From contig NZ_DASTAT010000099.1 of the NCBI RefSeq assembly GCF_035712445.1, positions 18,395 through 82,394 on the forward strand: 64,000 nt of DNA, in the 5' to 3' direction. The notes below the pieces were generated by a model. The model was not told the origin of the DNA, searched no databases, and saw nothing but the letters and a program-made list of their open reading frames with translations. The translations under genes were made by a program, and so were the position numbers. This DNA is from Oligoflexus sp. (GTDB lineage: Bacteria > Bdellovibrionota_B > Oligoflexia > Oligoflexales > Oligoflexaceae). The first letter of the stretch is position 1; every line of letters starts with the position of its first letter. Of the stretch, positions 17,993 through 26,469 are shown one piece after another.

Positions 17993-19684
17993 ATGAGAAT
18001 TCATCCGAAGTGGATCTATGTATCGGTCCTCGTCACGATGATCGGCTGTACCTTGAAAAAGGAACGCTTCAATCCCAGCATGCCCGCGGCTCAAGAACCG
18101 GCGCCCGCCGTGCAGATGCCAGAGCCTTCCAGCACCATGGAAAAAGCTGAAGACGCGGCCCCGGCCCCCAAACCCATGGAAGCGAAAACTCCAAGGGAAG
18201 CCCAGATGGACGCGAAAACTTTTCTGGCTTTGAGTGAAGAAGAAGCCATGCATGGCCTGAAGCACGGCGAAGAGCAGATGAAAGTCGTCTGCGAGAAAAT
18301 CGCCAGCATGCCGAACATTGCCAATAACGCTGTCATGCAGAAATTCTGTGCGCAGAAGATGAGGCCCAAGAGCCTGATCGAACTTCAAACCATCCTGGGT
18401 CTTCAGATCGTTAACCCCAATCTGACGACACGCGGTGATAACGGCAGTGGCGGTAACCCCGCCTTTGCCGTCCAGGGTCATTCCAGTTCGCTCGTCGGCC
18501 GCTTCGTATCCGCGATCAACCCGCGCGTTCTGCTCATGAGCGCCGGCGCGGTCGGCAACGTGGATCCTAACTTCGTGATCATGGGCTTCGTTCGGGGCGA
18601 GCAGTTCGCCGAGATCATCATCAACTCCCCCACGGGACCAGAATTCTTCCTGGCCGGATTCAAACAGGCCTGTAACAGCAAGCCGGAAGGCTGCAGTGCC
18701 GGCGACCTTCTGACTCCAGCCATCGAAAGCAACTGGACGGAATTTTCCCTTTATCACGAAGACGAAATCAAAAACAGCATCGTGGACTGCCGTCAGTGCC
18801 ATCAGACAGCCGGTCCTGGCACACCCAAAATCCTGCGCATGCAGGAGCTGCAGAATCCATGGACGCACTTCTTCCGTGATAACACGGCCGGCATCAACCT
18901 CATCAACGATTACTATGCTGCTCACGGCACCGAAGAGGTTTACGGCGGTATTCCCGGCCCCATGATCCGTGCTTCAGACCCTGCGAACCTTGAAGACACC
19001 GTTCGTGAAAACGGTTCGAACGTGCAGCCGAATGAATTCAATACCGATCAGATTCAGGCAGAGGTCGAGCAGTCGTCGCCCAACCAGCCCGAAGACAATA
19101 CAATTCCTGGCCGCAGTGCCACCTGGGATGCGCTTTTCGCTCGCGTCCTGACCGGCGAGATGATTCCTGTGCCTTATCATGATGTGAAGGTGACCGAACC
19201 GTCCCTCTTGACCAAGTATACCAAGCAGTACCAGGATTTCAGAGCCGGGCTTGTACCACTTGATAAATTCGAGGACCACAGGAATGTCCTGCGGACCGAT
19301 CAGAAGCAGCTCGGCGACATGGGCTTTGCCGTGGCTCCCGAGATGACCCCGCAGCAGACACTCATGCTGGCCTGTGGTCAATGTCACAACTCACGCCTCG
19401 ATCCCACGATCACGCGCTCGCGCTTCAACGTGAACCTGGCGGCCATGCAGAACGCAGCCGCAGAGATCGACATCGCCATCTCGCGCATCAAGCTGGGTTA
19501 TAGCCCGGAACGTTTGAAGCAGGATGGGATCAAGATCGTCTCGCCCATGGGAGCCGCGGTGGCCATGGAAAAAGGTGAACATCTTCTGACGATGCCGCCC
19601 CGCCGATTCAAGCAGCTGACCGATATCCAGATTGATGCTCTGGTGAAATACTTGGAAGAGCAAAAAAAGACGCTTCCTAAATGA
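17993..19684 (+). CDS. lipoprotein with two c-type haem motifs
   Basis: A 563-residue lipoprotein. The signal ends in M-I-G-C (Cys about residue 17) and is followed by a Pro/Ala/Glu-rich tether of about 50 residues. Two haem-attachment motifs are seen, C-R-Q-C-H near residue 265 and C-G-Q-C-H near residue 465. The protein should therefore carry two covalently bound haems in the periplasm or at the cell surface. The domain order does not match di-haem peroxidases (MauG/CcpA) clearly enough to name an activity. The ATG at 17993 is preceded by GAGGAG. It is transcribed alone and followed by a clear terminator. A role in extracellular or periplasmic electron transfer is inferred. Confidence 0.8.
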   Translation: MRIHPKWIYVSVLVTMIGCTLKKERFNPSMPAAQEPAPAVQMPEPSSTMEKAEDAAPAPKPMEAKTPREAQMDAKTFLALSEEEAMHGLKHGEEQMKVVCEKIASMPNIANNAVMQKFCAQKMRPKSLIELQTILGLQIVNPNLTTRGDNGSGGNPAFAVQGHSSSLVGRFVSAINPRVLLMSAGAVGNVDPNFVIMGFVRGEQFAEIIINSPTGPEFFLAGFKQACNSKPEGCSAGDLLTPAIESNWTEFSLYHEDEIKNSIVDCRQCHQTAGPGTPKILRMQELQNPWTHFFRDNTAGINLINDYYAAHGTEEVYGGIPGPMIRASDPANLEDTVRENGSNVQPNEFNTDQIQAEVEQSSPNQPEDNTIPGRSATWDALFARVLTGEMIPVPYHDVKVTEPSLLTKYTKQYQDFRAGLVPLDKFEDHRNVLRTDQKQLGDMGFAVAPEMTPQQTLMLACGQCHNSRLDPTITRSRFNVNLAAMQNAAAEIDIAISRIKLGYSPERLKQDGIKIVSPMGAAVAMEKGEHLLTMPPRRFKQLTDIQIDALVKYLEEQKKTLPK

Positions 19685-19688
19685 CCCC

Positions 19689-19717
19689 AAGCCCTCAGCA
19701 AAACTGAGGGCTTTTTT
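19689..19717 (+). terminator. rho-independent terminator after the haem lipoprotein gene
   Basis: Stem AAGCCCTCAG/CTGAGGGCTT with loop CAAAA, followed by a T-run. Confidence 0.92.
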
Positions 19718-19779
19718 CTTTGTCGGGCTCGCTGAGAGTTCATGATATGATGGCCGCTACCACTCAAACGGGAAGCCTC

Positions 19780-21498
19780 ATGATCAAGGACTCAGCTGCC
19801 ATCACCATGGTCGCCTTGTTACTACTGTCCTGCGTATCACAGCAAAGCGTACGATCCGATCGCAGCGCGGTGCCCCGAGGTGAAGACTTAGGCCGCGCTG
19901 CCGGTGACCTTGCGCTCTCCAAAATTTATCTCGCGCAGACCCATGTTCTGCCAATGGGCAGCGAAATGCTCAGCCTCATTTCGAATCGTGACACTCTGCT
20001 CAAGGTCGATGTCCTGGGAAAAATTGAGGGACAGCCTCCCGCGGGTTCTGTCGAGCTGCAGCTAGGCGATCGGATGGAAACACTGGCTTTGGTCAGTCCC
20101 CGCAGTCTCCCGATCAACGCACCATCGGAACCTTCATGGAATGATGCCTATACCGCGATCCTGCCCAGAGAATGGATCCTGCCGGGTCTGAAACTTAAAA
20201 TCATCGTGGCCTCCGCGATCACCGAACTGCAGCCGAAAATTGGAGCACCCAATCCCCTGGCGCTGACGCTCCTACGCATGCAGGTGTTTCAGCAGCCCAA
20301 ACCTGCTCTGGAACCGGCAGGCTGGGAGGCCGAGGTCGCCGCCAAGCTCCCTGTTTCCGAACTCAACGTGAACCGCAAGGGCCCCTGGCTTTTCAGTGAA
20401 GTCGTCGTGCCGCCACGAGCGGACGTCAAACTTCCCGCCGTGCGCGTGCGTTCCACGGACGAATATCGGCAGAAAACCAGGCTGCCCTTTGATGGTGAGC
20501 AGGGTCTTATCCTCGGACTGACCAATGCGCTGCAGGTCGCCGCGGGCGACAATCGTTTGAGCGTCTATTACAGCTTCGCCTCGGGTGTGGGTGTCGGCGG
20601 TGGACTTGCGGACAGCTTCACGGCCATGGGCGTGGACGGCAACTATGCTGTGCTCCTGCATGAAGTCGGGCATACGCTTTCGCTCCCCCATTGGGCGAAT
20701 AACCCTTCGTATCCCTATCAAACCGATCTGGAAGGCTTGCAGGGTGATCCGGGGCATGTGGGCCTTACCTGGGGTTTCGATGGCCGCAAGGGCCTTCAGG
20801 GTGAGATTCCGCTCCCCTATTTTATTCCGCCCACTGTTCAAAATAATACGATCGGACGCACGCCGGGCACTTTGAAAAAAGATCCCATGGCTGGAGGCGG
20901 CAGTGGGGATCAGGAGAAGGGTTTTTTATTCCGCATGTTCTCCGACTTCAGCGTCCGCAAAATGCAGACCTGGCTGGAGCAGGAACTTGTGCTGTGGGAT
21001 GAAGCGCAAAAGCAATATGTGAAGTGGGACGCGCAGAAACTTTCCTATCAGCCGATCAAAAATGATGGCGTGAACCTTCCGCAATTCCGCGATGCGGCCA
21101 CGTACAGCATACTCTATAGCACCAGCGCCGTGACCCCGGAGGCCAACTTTATTTATACTCCGATCGGGCCGCATGCGTCCCATCGCATAAGGACCTTTGA
21201 TCCATCCCGCACCGAGGATCTGGAGGCGGCGCGACAGAGCTACTGCCTGCCGTCCTGTGACTTCACGCTGCGGGTGCGGGCCGGGGGGCGAACCAAAGAT
21301 TACCTCGTCCGCGGGACGTGGAAGCCGGACGCAGATCCCTTGAACGTCAACTCGCACTTCGTCGGGGCCTTGAACCTGCCGGCCGCGGATGGGGCTATTC
21401 AGGAGGTTAACCTCCTTCTGACGCCCAAGGTGGAAAGCGTGGGTCTGCCTCCGAATCCCCAGCTTCTGGCCCGCTACCTCGCGCCCGGAACGCCTTAG
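19780..21498 (+). CDS. M66-like zinc metalloprotease lipoprotein
   Basis: A 572-residue lipoprotein with a signal ending in L-L-S-C (Cys about residue 18). At about residue 290 it has the zinc site H-E-V-G-H-T-L-S-L-P-H-W, preceded by a glycine-rich G-V-G-G-G-L-A-D segment. The combination resembles peptidase family M66 (StcE/TagA), secreted proteases that cut mucin-like glycoproteins. The middle Gly of the usual HExxHxxGxxH is Ser here, so the third zinc ligand is taken to be the last His. Residues 30-200 are an N-terminal beta-rich region and about 470-572 a C-terminal domain with two cysteines. The start at 19780 is the one nearest the signal peptide; its ribosome site (GGGAAG) is weak. 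Confidence 0.7.
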   Translation: MIKDSAAITMVALLLLSCVSQQSVRSDRSAVPRGEDLGRAAGDLALSKIYLAQTHVLPMGSEMLSLISNRDTLLKVDVLGKIEGQPPAGSVELQLGDRMETLALVSPRSLPINAPSEPSWNDAYTAILPREWILPGLKLKIIVASAITELQPKIGAPNPLALTLLRMQVFQQPKPALEPAGWEAEVAAKLPVSELNVNRKGPWLFSEVVVPPRADVKLPAVRVRSTDEYRQKTRLPFDGEQGLILGLTNALQVAAGDNRLSVYYSFASGVGVGGGLADSFTAMGVDGNYAVLLHEVGHTLSLPHWANNPSYPYQTDLEGLQGDPGHVGLTWGFDGRKGLQGEIPLPYFIPPTVQNNTIGRTPGTLKKDPMAGGGSGDQEKGFLFRMFSDFSVRKMQTWLEQELVLWDEAQKQYVKWDAQKLSYQPIKNDGVNLPQFRDAATYSILYSTSAVTPEANFIYTPIGPHASHRIRTFDPSRTEDLEAARQSYCLPSCDFTLRVRAGGRTKDYLVRGTWKPDADPLNVNSHFVGALNLPAADGAIQEVNLLLTPKVESVGLPPNPQLLARYLAPGTP

Positions 21499-21625
21499 CT
21501 CGTCAGATTTGCATGGAATCCTTTCATTTCACATCACGTTTCGTGAGGGGCTGTGGGTGGGAAAAGACGGCCAGCTCGATAAGATGAAAAACATCGAGCT
21601 TCCGTCTTTCACGAAAGGAATGAGC

Positions 21626-22306
21626 ATGTATTTCAAAGCCACAGTCATCAGCCTCAGTTTACTCGTCGCCCAGGCGGTCCGCGCCGCGGTCCCTGCCCCC
21701 ATTGATGCGCCACCGACGTCGATTCCGCCGATCGCGGACACGGCGACTCCGGACGAAATCGATGCGTCCCTGGATGATTTCAAACCGGAAGGCCGCGAAT
21801 CAGCGGTGCCGCATCCTGATTTCAATCCCTATATCGGCAATAAGCCAAGTGACGATTGGCACAAGGACATGTATCAGCAGCTCTATAAAATGAAGGAAGC
21901 GGCCTATTCCGTGAAAAAATGGGGCTATGATAAATCCCATTCGAAGGTCTATGCCTACGGCTACTGGCTGGAAAAATCCCTTGATCAGTACCTGAAATAC
22001 ACCTACGAGTACAAAAACGGTCAGTATTATCCCAAGGCGTATAAGTACAAGAACTATTCTTACTATGCGACACGCGGCGACCATAACTACTACTATTACT
22101 ACTACGTGCGCCCCATCTATTATCAGATCTACCGCGAGATCGCGTATTATTCGGGCCGGAATGATTCCTACTACAAGGGCACATTCAGCAACTTCTCGAA
22201 ACGCTATAAGTCCTACACACGCTGTAACTATGGTTACAACGGCGACGATGCCAAGTCGAATTTTGATACGGAATCGGAACTGTTCGAAAAGAACGCGGGT
22301 CTTTAA
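21626..22306 (+). CDS. secreted tyrosine/lysine-rich protein, function unknown
   Basis: A 226-residue exported protein with a clear signal peptide (cleavage after V-R-A near residue 22). An acidic, Pro-rich segment follows. From about residue 80 onward the protein is extraordinarily rich in Tyr and Lys, with runs such as N-Y-Y-Y-Y-Y-Y-V and many K-Y or Y-K-N steps. There is a single Cys near the end. No family is recognised. Such composition is seen in adhesive, matrix or cross-linked structural proteins, so a surface or matrix role is a reasonable guess and no more. The start at 21626 is chosen because AAAGGA lies eight bases upstream; an in-frame ATG at 21620 is too close to it. Confidence 0.7.
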   Translation: MYFKATVISLSLLVAQAVRAAVPAPIDAPPTSIPPIADTATPDEIDASLDDFKPEGRESAVPHPDFNPYIGNKPSDDWHKDMYQQLYKMKEAAYSVKKWGYDKSHSKVYAYGYWLEKSLDQYLKYTYEYKNGQYYPKAYKYKNYSYYATRGDHNYYYYYYVRPIYYQIYREIAYYSGRNDSYYKGTFSNFSKRYKSYTRCNYGYNGDDAKSNFDTESELFEKNAGL

Positions 22307-22313
22307 CGAAAAA

Positions 22314-22350
22314 GAGAGGGCTCGGCCCCCGGCCTGGCCCTCTCCCTTTT
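22314..22350. terminator. bidirectional terminator between convergent genes
   Basis: Stem GAGAGGGC/GCCCTCTC with a GC-rich loop. A T-run lies on the right and an A-run on the left. It serves the tyrosine-rich gene and the trypsin-like gene. Confidence 0.8.
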
Positions 22351-23102
22351 CAGCGGGCGCTGATGATCTTTTGAATCCAAAGTCTATTGCGCGCTTCATG
22401 CACGCTCGTGTAACGGTCCAGGATATTCTGCTGATATTCCACAGTCCCGTTCAGAATGCCGAGCTGCTGCCAACGGCCATCGCTGCCGCGGAACACGATC
22501 GGTCCACCCGAATCACCCTTATTCGTATACGCAGCGGCCATCACGATCGAACCACTGGAATCGCTCGTGGAATAGGTGCGGGCCGAACGTGAACGCATTT
22601 CCGCGCCGGCATTCAAAGTCCTGTCATGCTCGCCGGTTCCCACGGCCAGGACCGTGGCGCCCCGTCCAGGATAGCTGCTGGCCAAAGGCAGCGGCTTGAT
22701 GCTGGTGGGAAGTGGTTCGGCCAAAGTCAAGACAGCGAGATCGGCGAAACGCTGATCATCGGCCTGGAAATCAAGGCGCGAGGCATCGATGCCGGCAGGC
22801 AGATCAAACTTCAAAACGGCCAGACTGTTTTTCTGAGGAAGCGCCTGACCCGGGCCGTAGATATTCACATAGGGTTTGCCGGTTCCACCCTGCACGCAAT
22901 GAGCCGCGGTCAGGACATGACGCGAAGTCAAGGCTGTTCCTGTGCAGGATCCCAGCGCTGTATCACTGACCAGAACCACCGAGCTGCCCCAGGTTTGGTC
23001 GGCGCGACCAGCCACGATATCAAGATCGGAAGAGGCGGTGGACTCACCGCAGGCGTGGGCCAGGAGTGCGAGGAAAAGAGGAGACCAGATTTTCAAACGC
23101 AT
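22350..23102 (-). CDS. trypsin-like (S1) serine protease, exported
   Basis: A 250-residue protease with an N-terminal signal ending in A-H-A-C (possibly a lipoprotein, although the box is imperfect). The mature enzyme starts near I-V-A-G-R, as in activated trypsins. The triad is visible: His in T-A-A-H-C, Asp in F-A-D-L-A-V-L, Ser in G-D-S-G-G-P. Oxyanion and disulfide positions (C-T-G-T-A and A-A-H-C) fit family S1A. The ATG at 23102 has AAAGGATCC before it. It lies downstream of the aldo/keto reductase on the other side of a 76-base gap but has its own start signals, so it need not be cotranscribed. Substrate specificity is unknown. Confidence 0.9.
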   Translation of the reverse strand: MRLKIWSPLFLALLAHACGESTASSDLDIVAGRADQTWGSSVVLVSDTALGSCTGTALTSRHVLTAAHCVQGGTGKPYVNIYGPGQALPQKNSLAVLKFDLPAGIDASRLDFQADDQRFADLAVLTLAEPLPTSIKPLPLASSYPGRGATVLAVGTGEHDRTLNAGAEMRSRSARTYSTSDSSGSIVMAAAYTNKGDSGGPIVFRGSDGRWQQLGILNGTVEYQQNILDRYTSVHEARNRLWIQKIISAR

Positions 23103-23178
23103 AAGGATCCTTTCAAACTCAATCAGGACAAGAGCTTCGCAGAATAATCCAGATGAAGCGCCTTGTCCAGACGGGCTT

Positions 23179-24216
23179 CTAACGTTCCTCGCCATGCGAT
23201 GCAAGTTTTGGAAAGAGCTGGGGAAAGCCCTGCTGATGCCAGTAAGGGTAAAGGACGCGAGCTTCGCTGGCTGCATCCAGGCGTGCAATCTCGTCCGCGG
23301 AAAGCGACCAGCCCACGGCACCCAGGTTCTGCATGAGTTGCTCTTCATTGCGTGCACCGATGACGATATTCGAAACGGTGGGACGCGCCAGGATCCAGTT
23401 CAAAGCCACCTGCGTGATGCTCTTGTCACGTTCCTGCGCAATCGCTTCGAGCACATCGACGACGCGATACAAAAGCTCGTCTTCATAGCTGATGAATTGA
23501 ATCTGACCGAGGCGGCTGTCCTTCGGCGCCGTTTGATTCCGCCGGATTTTTCCGCTCAGAGCACCGCCTGCCAATGGACTCCACACCATCGTGCCGACGC
23601 CCTGATCCAGACCGAGGGGCATCAGCTCCCATTCCAATTCGCGGCCCACCAGGGAGTAGTAAACCTGATGCGCGATATAGCGGCTCCAGCCGTGGCGCTC
23701 GGACACCGACAGCGACTTCATCAGATGCCAGCCCGAAAAATTCGAGCAGCCGATATAACGAACCTTGCCCGACCGCACCAGATCATCCAGGGCGCTCAGA
23801 GTTTCCTCGACCGGCGTGAAACTATCGAAGCCATGCATGAAGTAGACATCAATATAATCCGTGCCGAGCCTTTTCAAACTGGCTTCACAGGACTGCACCA
23901 GATGATGCCGCGACGAACCATAATCATTCGGTCCTTCGCCCGTGGGAAAGGTGGCCTTGGTCGAAATCAAAGCCTTGTCGCGCCGCCCTTCAAGAGCCTT
24001 GCCCAGGATGCTTTCCGCAAGGCCTCCGGAATAGACGTTGGCCGTATCAAAAAAATTCAGTCCCGCGTCCATGCAGATCGAGACAAGGCGGCTCGCTTCC
24101 TGAACGTTCGTCTCGCCCCAGGCCTTGAAAAATTCTCCCGATCCGCCGAAGGTGGCCGTTCCAAAACTCAGCACCGGAACCTTTAAACCTGATCGACCCA
24201 GTCTTCTATAGTCCAT
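23179..24216 (-). CDS. aldo/keto reductase
   Basis: A 345-residue cytoplasmic NADPH-dependent oxidoreductase with the AKR barrel. The tetrad is D and Y in F-F-D-T-A-N-V-Y, K in I-S-T-K-A-T-F and H in Y-F-M-H-G-F-D. The cofactor loop near S-P-L-A-G-G-A-L-S-G-K fits the AKR11/12-like YajO/Tas group. It reduces aldehydes or ketones to alcohols; the natural substrate cannot be read. The ATG at 24216 follows GAGGGA, and the eight-codon longer version has none. It diverges from the CheA-like gene across a region holding a perfect palindrome. Confidence 0.92.
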   Translation of the reverse strand: MDYRRLGRSGLKVPVLSFGTATFGGSGEFFKAWGETNVQEASRLVSICMDAGLNFFDTANVYSGGLAESILGKALEGRRDKALISTKATFPTGEGPNDYGSSRHHLVQSCEASLKRLGTDYIDVYFMHGFDSFTPVEETLSALDDLVRSGKVRYIGCSNFSGWHLMKSLSVSERHGWSRYIAHQVYYSLVGRELEWELMPLGLDQGVGTMVWSPLAGGALSGKIRRNQTAPKDSRLGQIQFISYEDELLYRVVDVLEAIAQERDKSITQVALNWILARPTVSNIVIGARNEEQLMQNLGAVGWSLSADEIARLDAASEARVLYPYWHQQGFPQLFPKLASHGEER

Positions 24217-24290
24217 GTTGTCCCTCTTTCTGATATGCAAATGCCTTCAGTGATAACGAATCCGGGGATTCCCTGTACAGCTTTTTTCCA

Positions 24291-24307
24291 TAAATTTTCG
24301 AAATTTA
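24291..24307. promoter_or_regulatory. perfect palindrome in a divergent promoter region
   Basis: TAAATTT and AAATTTA arms flank TCG, a 17-base perfect inverted repeat between the aldo/keto reductase gene and the CheA-like gene. Its position, 75 bases upstream of the reductase start, suits a dimeric repressor. The regulator is not identified. Confidence 0.4.
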
Positions 24308-24483
24308 CAGAAAACGCCCCAGTCGACGTTCCGTGAAGTCAGCGGCATCTGTACACAGGGTTTGGCATGAATTCATATTTTTCTGACATGAGTGTCTTTT
24401 GCTCGAAATCCTGGCCCAGGAAAGAGAAATATAAGCCGAAAAGATGAGGGACTGGTTCCTCTTTTCCGGGCAGGAGGCGGCGT

Positions 24484-26469
24484 TTGGCAGCTTTACAATC
24501 CATACTATCCAAAGCCTTGGACTATGCCACCGACCATCCGGGGCTGAGTCAAGAGGATATTAAAAAAATCCGCATGACCCACGTCGCCTGCGGTGTGCAG
24601 TCGGTGAACCTGATCACCTTGACGTTCATCCTTCTCGCTTTTAATATCTATTCCTTCTTCCCCTGGCTTTTCCTGGAACTCCTGGGCCTCATAGCCTGTT
24701 TGCACCTCGAAAAAAAGGGCCGATTCACGCTGGCCAAAACTGTCTTCTATGTCCCCATACTCCTCGCCGTGGCCGTCGCCTGCGCAGGTTTTGATGAAAA
24801 ACTCCCGGTCATCGTTTATGGATTTCCACTCACCATCGCCCCGTTCCTGCTTTACGGCCGAAAGGAAACCAAGGTCATGTACCCGCTCGTTTTCGCGAGC
24901 GTCATACTCCTGGTGGCGGGTAACTTTGCTGCGGGCTTTCTGGATCCGATTTTTCCGATGTTCAGTCTTGCCGTCCTCCCGACGTTGACGGCCATTATCT
25001 TCAGCATGGCCCTGATCCTGACCGTGATGATCGTCCGCGGTTTTTTCGAAGAGAGTTACCGGGCCGAGCAAAAATACATTGAAGCGGCCAATACCATCTC
25101 GGAACAAAAGGAGCGCCTGCAGACCGTCTTCGATATCGTCGAGGAAATCATTCTGGTCGTCGGCGAAGGCGGCCGGATTCAGGAGGGCTTTTCCAAGTTC
25201 ACGCGCTCGGTCATTCAAAGGCCCGAAGGCGATATCATCGGGCAGAATGCTTTCGACCTTCTGATCTCATCAGCCCACCATGATAGGGACGAGGTGGATC
25301 AGTGCCGCTCGGCCCTTGAAATGGCGCTCGGAGCCGCGGAAATCCAGTGGTTCGTGAATCAGGATAAGATCCTGCGGGAGCTGGAATTCACCTTCGCCGG
25401 TCAGCGCAAGGTCCTGGTCCTGAACTGGCAGCCCATCATCCGCAACGGCATCATCACCAACCTGCTTCTGATGGCCCGTGATATTACCCTGAGCCGACTG
25501 CATGATCGCATCAAGAGCGAGCAGCAGGAAAGGACCCAGGCCCTGATTGGAATCGTAGCCGCCATCATGAAAAGCAGTCGTCAGGCCGTCGAAGGTTTTC
25601 TGGTCAAATCCCAGCAAAAGCTCCAGGCTGTGGATGCGCACAACACGCAATCCGTCTTCTTTGAGCTGCACACCCTGAAAGGGGTCGCGCGTTCGCTTGG
25701 TCTGCAGGAAATCGCCAATCGCATCCACATCATGGAATCCTCGATCCGCGGCATGAAGGCCGCGGAACTCGGCAGCAAGTTAACAGCTCTGCGCGATTAT
25801 ATCGAAAGCAACCTGCAGATGGTGCGGGACATCGCCGGATCGCAGACCTCGTCCTATCCGATCGCTTTTCAGAATCTTTACGATGTGGCGAGTCACACCC
25901 GCCTCAACCTTTATTCGCTCCTGGAGAAGCACCAGATCGCGCTGGACTATTTTCGCGTGGATGATGCTGTCCTCGGCTGGAATTCAGCGGCTTTGGAAGT
26001 GATCCATGAGGCTTTGCTGCATGCGATCACCAATACCATAGATCATGGCTTCGTCTTTCCACGCCTGCGCCAGCAGCTGACGGCTCCCAAAGTCCAGCTG
26101 GATCTCAAGGCCTGGCACGAGGATTTTGATACGGTGATCGAGCTGAGTGACAACGGCAATGGCATCGACGACAGGGCGCTTCAGGCCCTGGCCAAACGCT
26201 ATGACTTTGATCTTGCGCGGTTTGAAAATCCGCTCGATCTGCTCTTTGAACCGGGCGTCAGCAGCACGACGGAAGTATCCCTGACCAGCGGCCGCGGAGT
26301 CGGCACAGCCGCTGTGCGGGACGCGGCCACGCGTTTGAAAGGCAAGGCCTCGCTCAGGCGGAATCCTGAACGCGGTCTGACGCTGCGCCTGACGCTGCCG
26401 CGTGAAACCAGCCTCTATTCCACGCACACGCTGCAGATTCGCGGTCATAAAAGCAGTGATGCTGTTTAA
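24484..26469 (+). CDS. CheA-like membrane sensor (6-TM, PAS, HPt, HATPase)
   Basis: A 661-residue protein. Residues about 35-190 hold five or six membrane helices, about 205-330 a PAS domain, about 355-445 an HPt domain with the phospho-acceptor motif L-H-T-L-K-G (H396), and about 490-650 a CheA-type ATPase (N-T-I-D-H-G-F, S-D-N-G-N-G-I, S-G-R-G-V-G). It lacks the P2 and P5 (CheW-like) parts of CheA and has no receiver. The order HPt before ATPase means it probably phosphorylates its own HPt and passes phosphate to a separate regulator. TTG at 24484 is taken as start because GGAGG lies seven bases before it; the first ATG is 30 codons downstream. A second protein of the same plan is encoded at 31263. 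Confidence 0.82.
   Translation: MAALQSILSKALDYATDHPGLSQEDIKKIRMTHVACGVQSVNLITLTFILLAFNIYSFFPWLFLELLGLIACLHLEKKGRFTLAKTVFYVPILLAVAVACAGFDEKLPVIVYGFPLTIAPFLLYGRKETKVMYPLVFASVILLVAGNFAAGFLDPIFPMFSLAVLPTLTAIIFSMALILTVMIVRGFFEESYRAEQKYIEAANTISEQKERLQTVFDIVEEIILVVGEGGRIQEGFSKFTRSVIQRPEGDIIGQNAFDLLISSAHHDRDEVDQCRSALEMALGAAEIQWFVNQDKILRELEFTFAGQRKVLVLNWQPIIRNGIITNLLLMARDITLSRLHDRIKSEQQERTQALIGIVAAIMKSSRQAVEGFLVKSQQKLQAVDAHNTQSVFFELHTLKGVARSLGLQEIANRIHIMESSIRGMKAAELGSKLTALRDYIESNLQMVRDIAGSQTSSYPIAFQNLYDVASHTRLNLYSLLEKHQIALDYFRVDDAVLGWNSAALEVIHEALLHAITNTIDHGFVFPRLRQQLTAPKVQLDLKAWHEDFDTVIELSDNGNGIDDRALQALAKRYDFDLARFENPLDLLFEPGVSSTTEVSLTSGRGVGTAAVRDAATRLKGKASLRRNPERGLTLRLTLPRETSLYSTHTLQIRGHKSSDAV

Noticed and set aside
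17828-18925. 365-codon open frame on the minus strand, with many His and Phe
   Set aside because: It is antisense to the haem lipoprotein gene. It has no export signal, and its ribosome site is missing.
22942-24186. 414-codon open frame on the plus strand
   Set aside because: It is antisense to the aldo/keto reductase and the 5' part of the protease gene, and both of those have full catalytic motifs.
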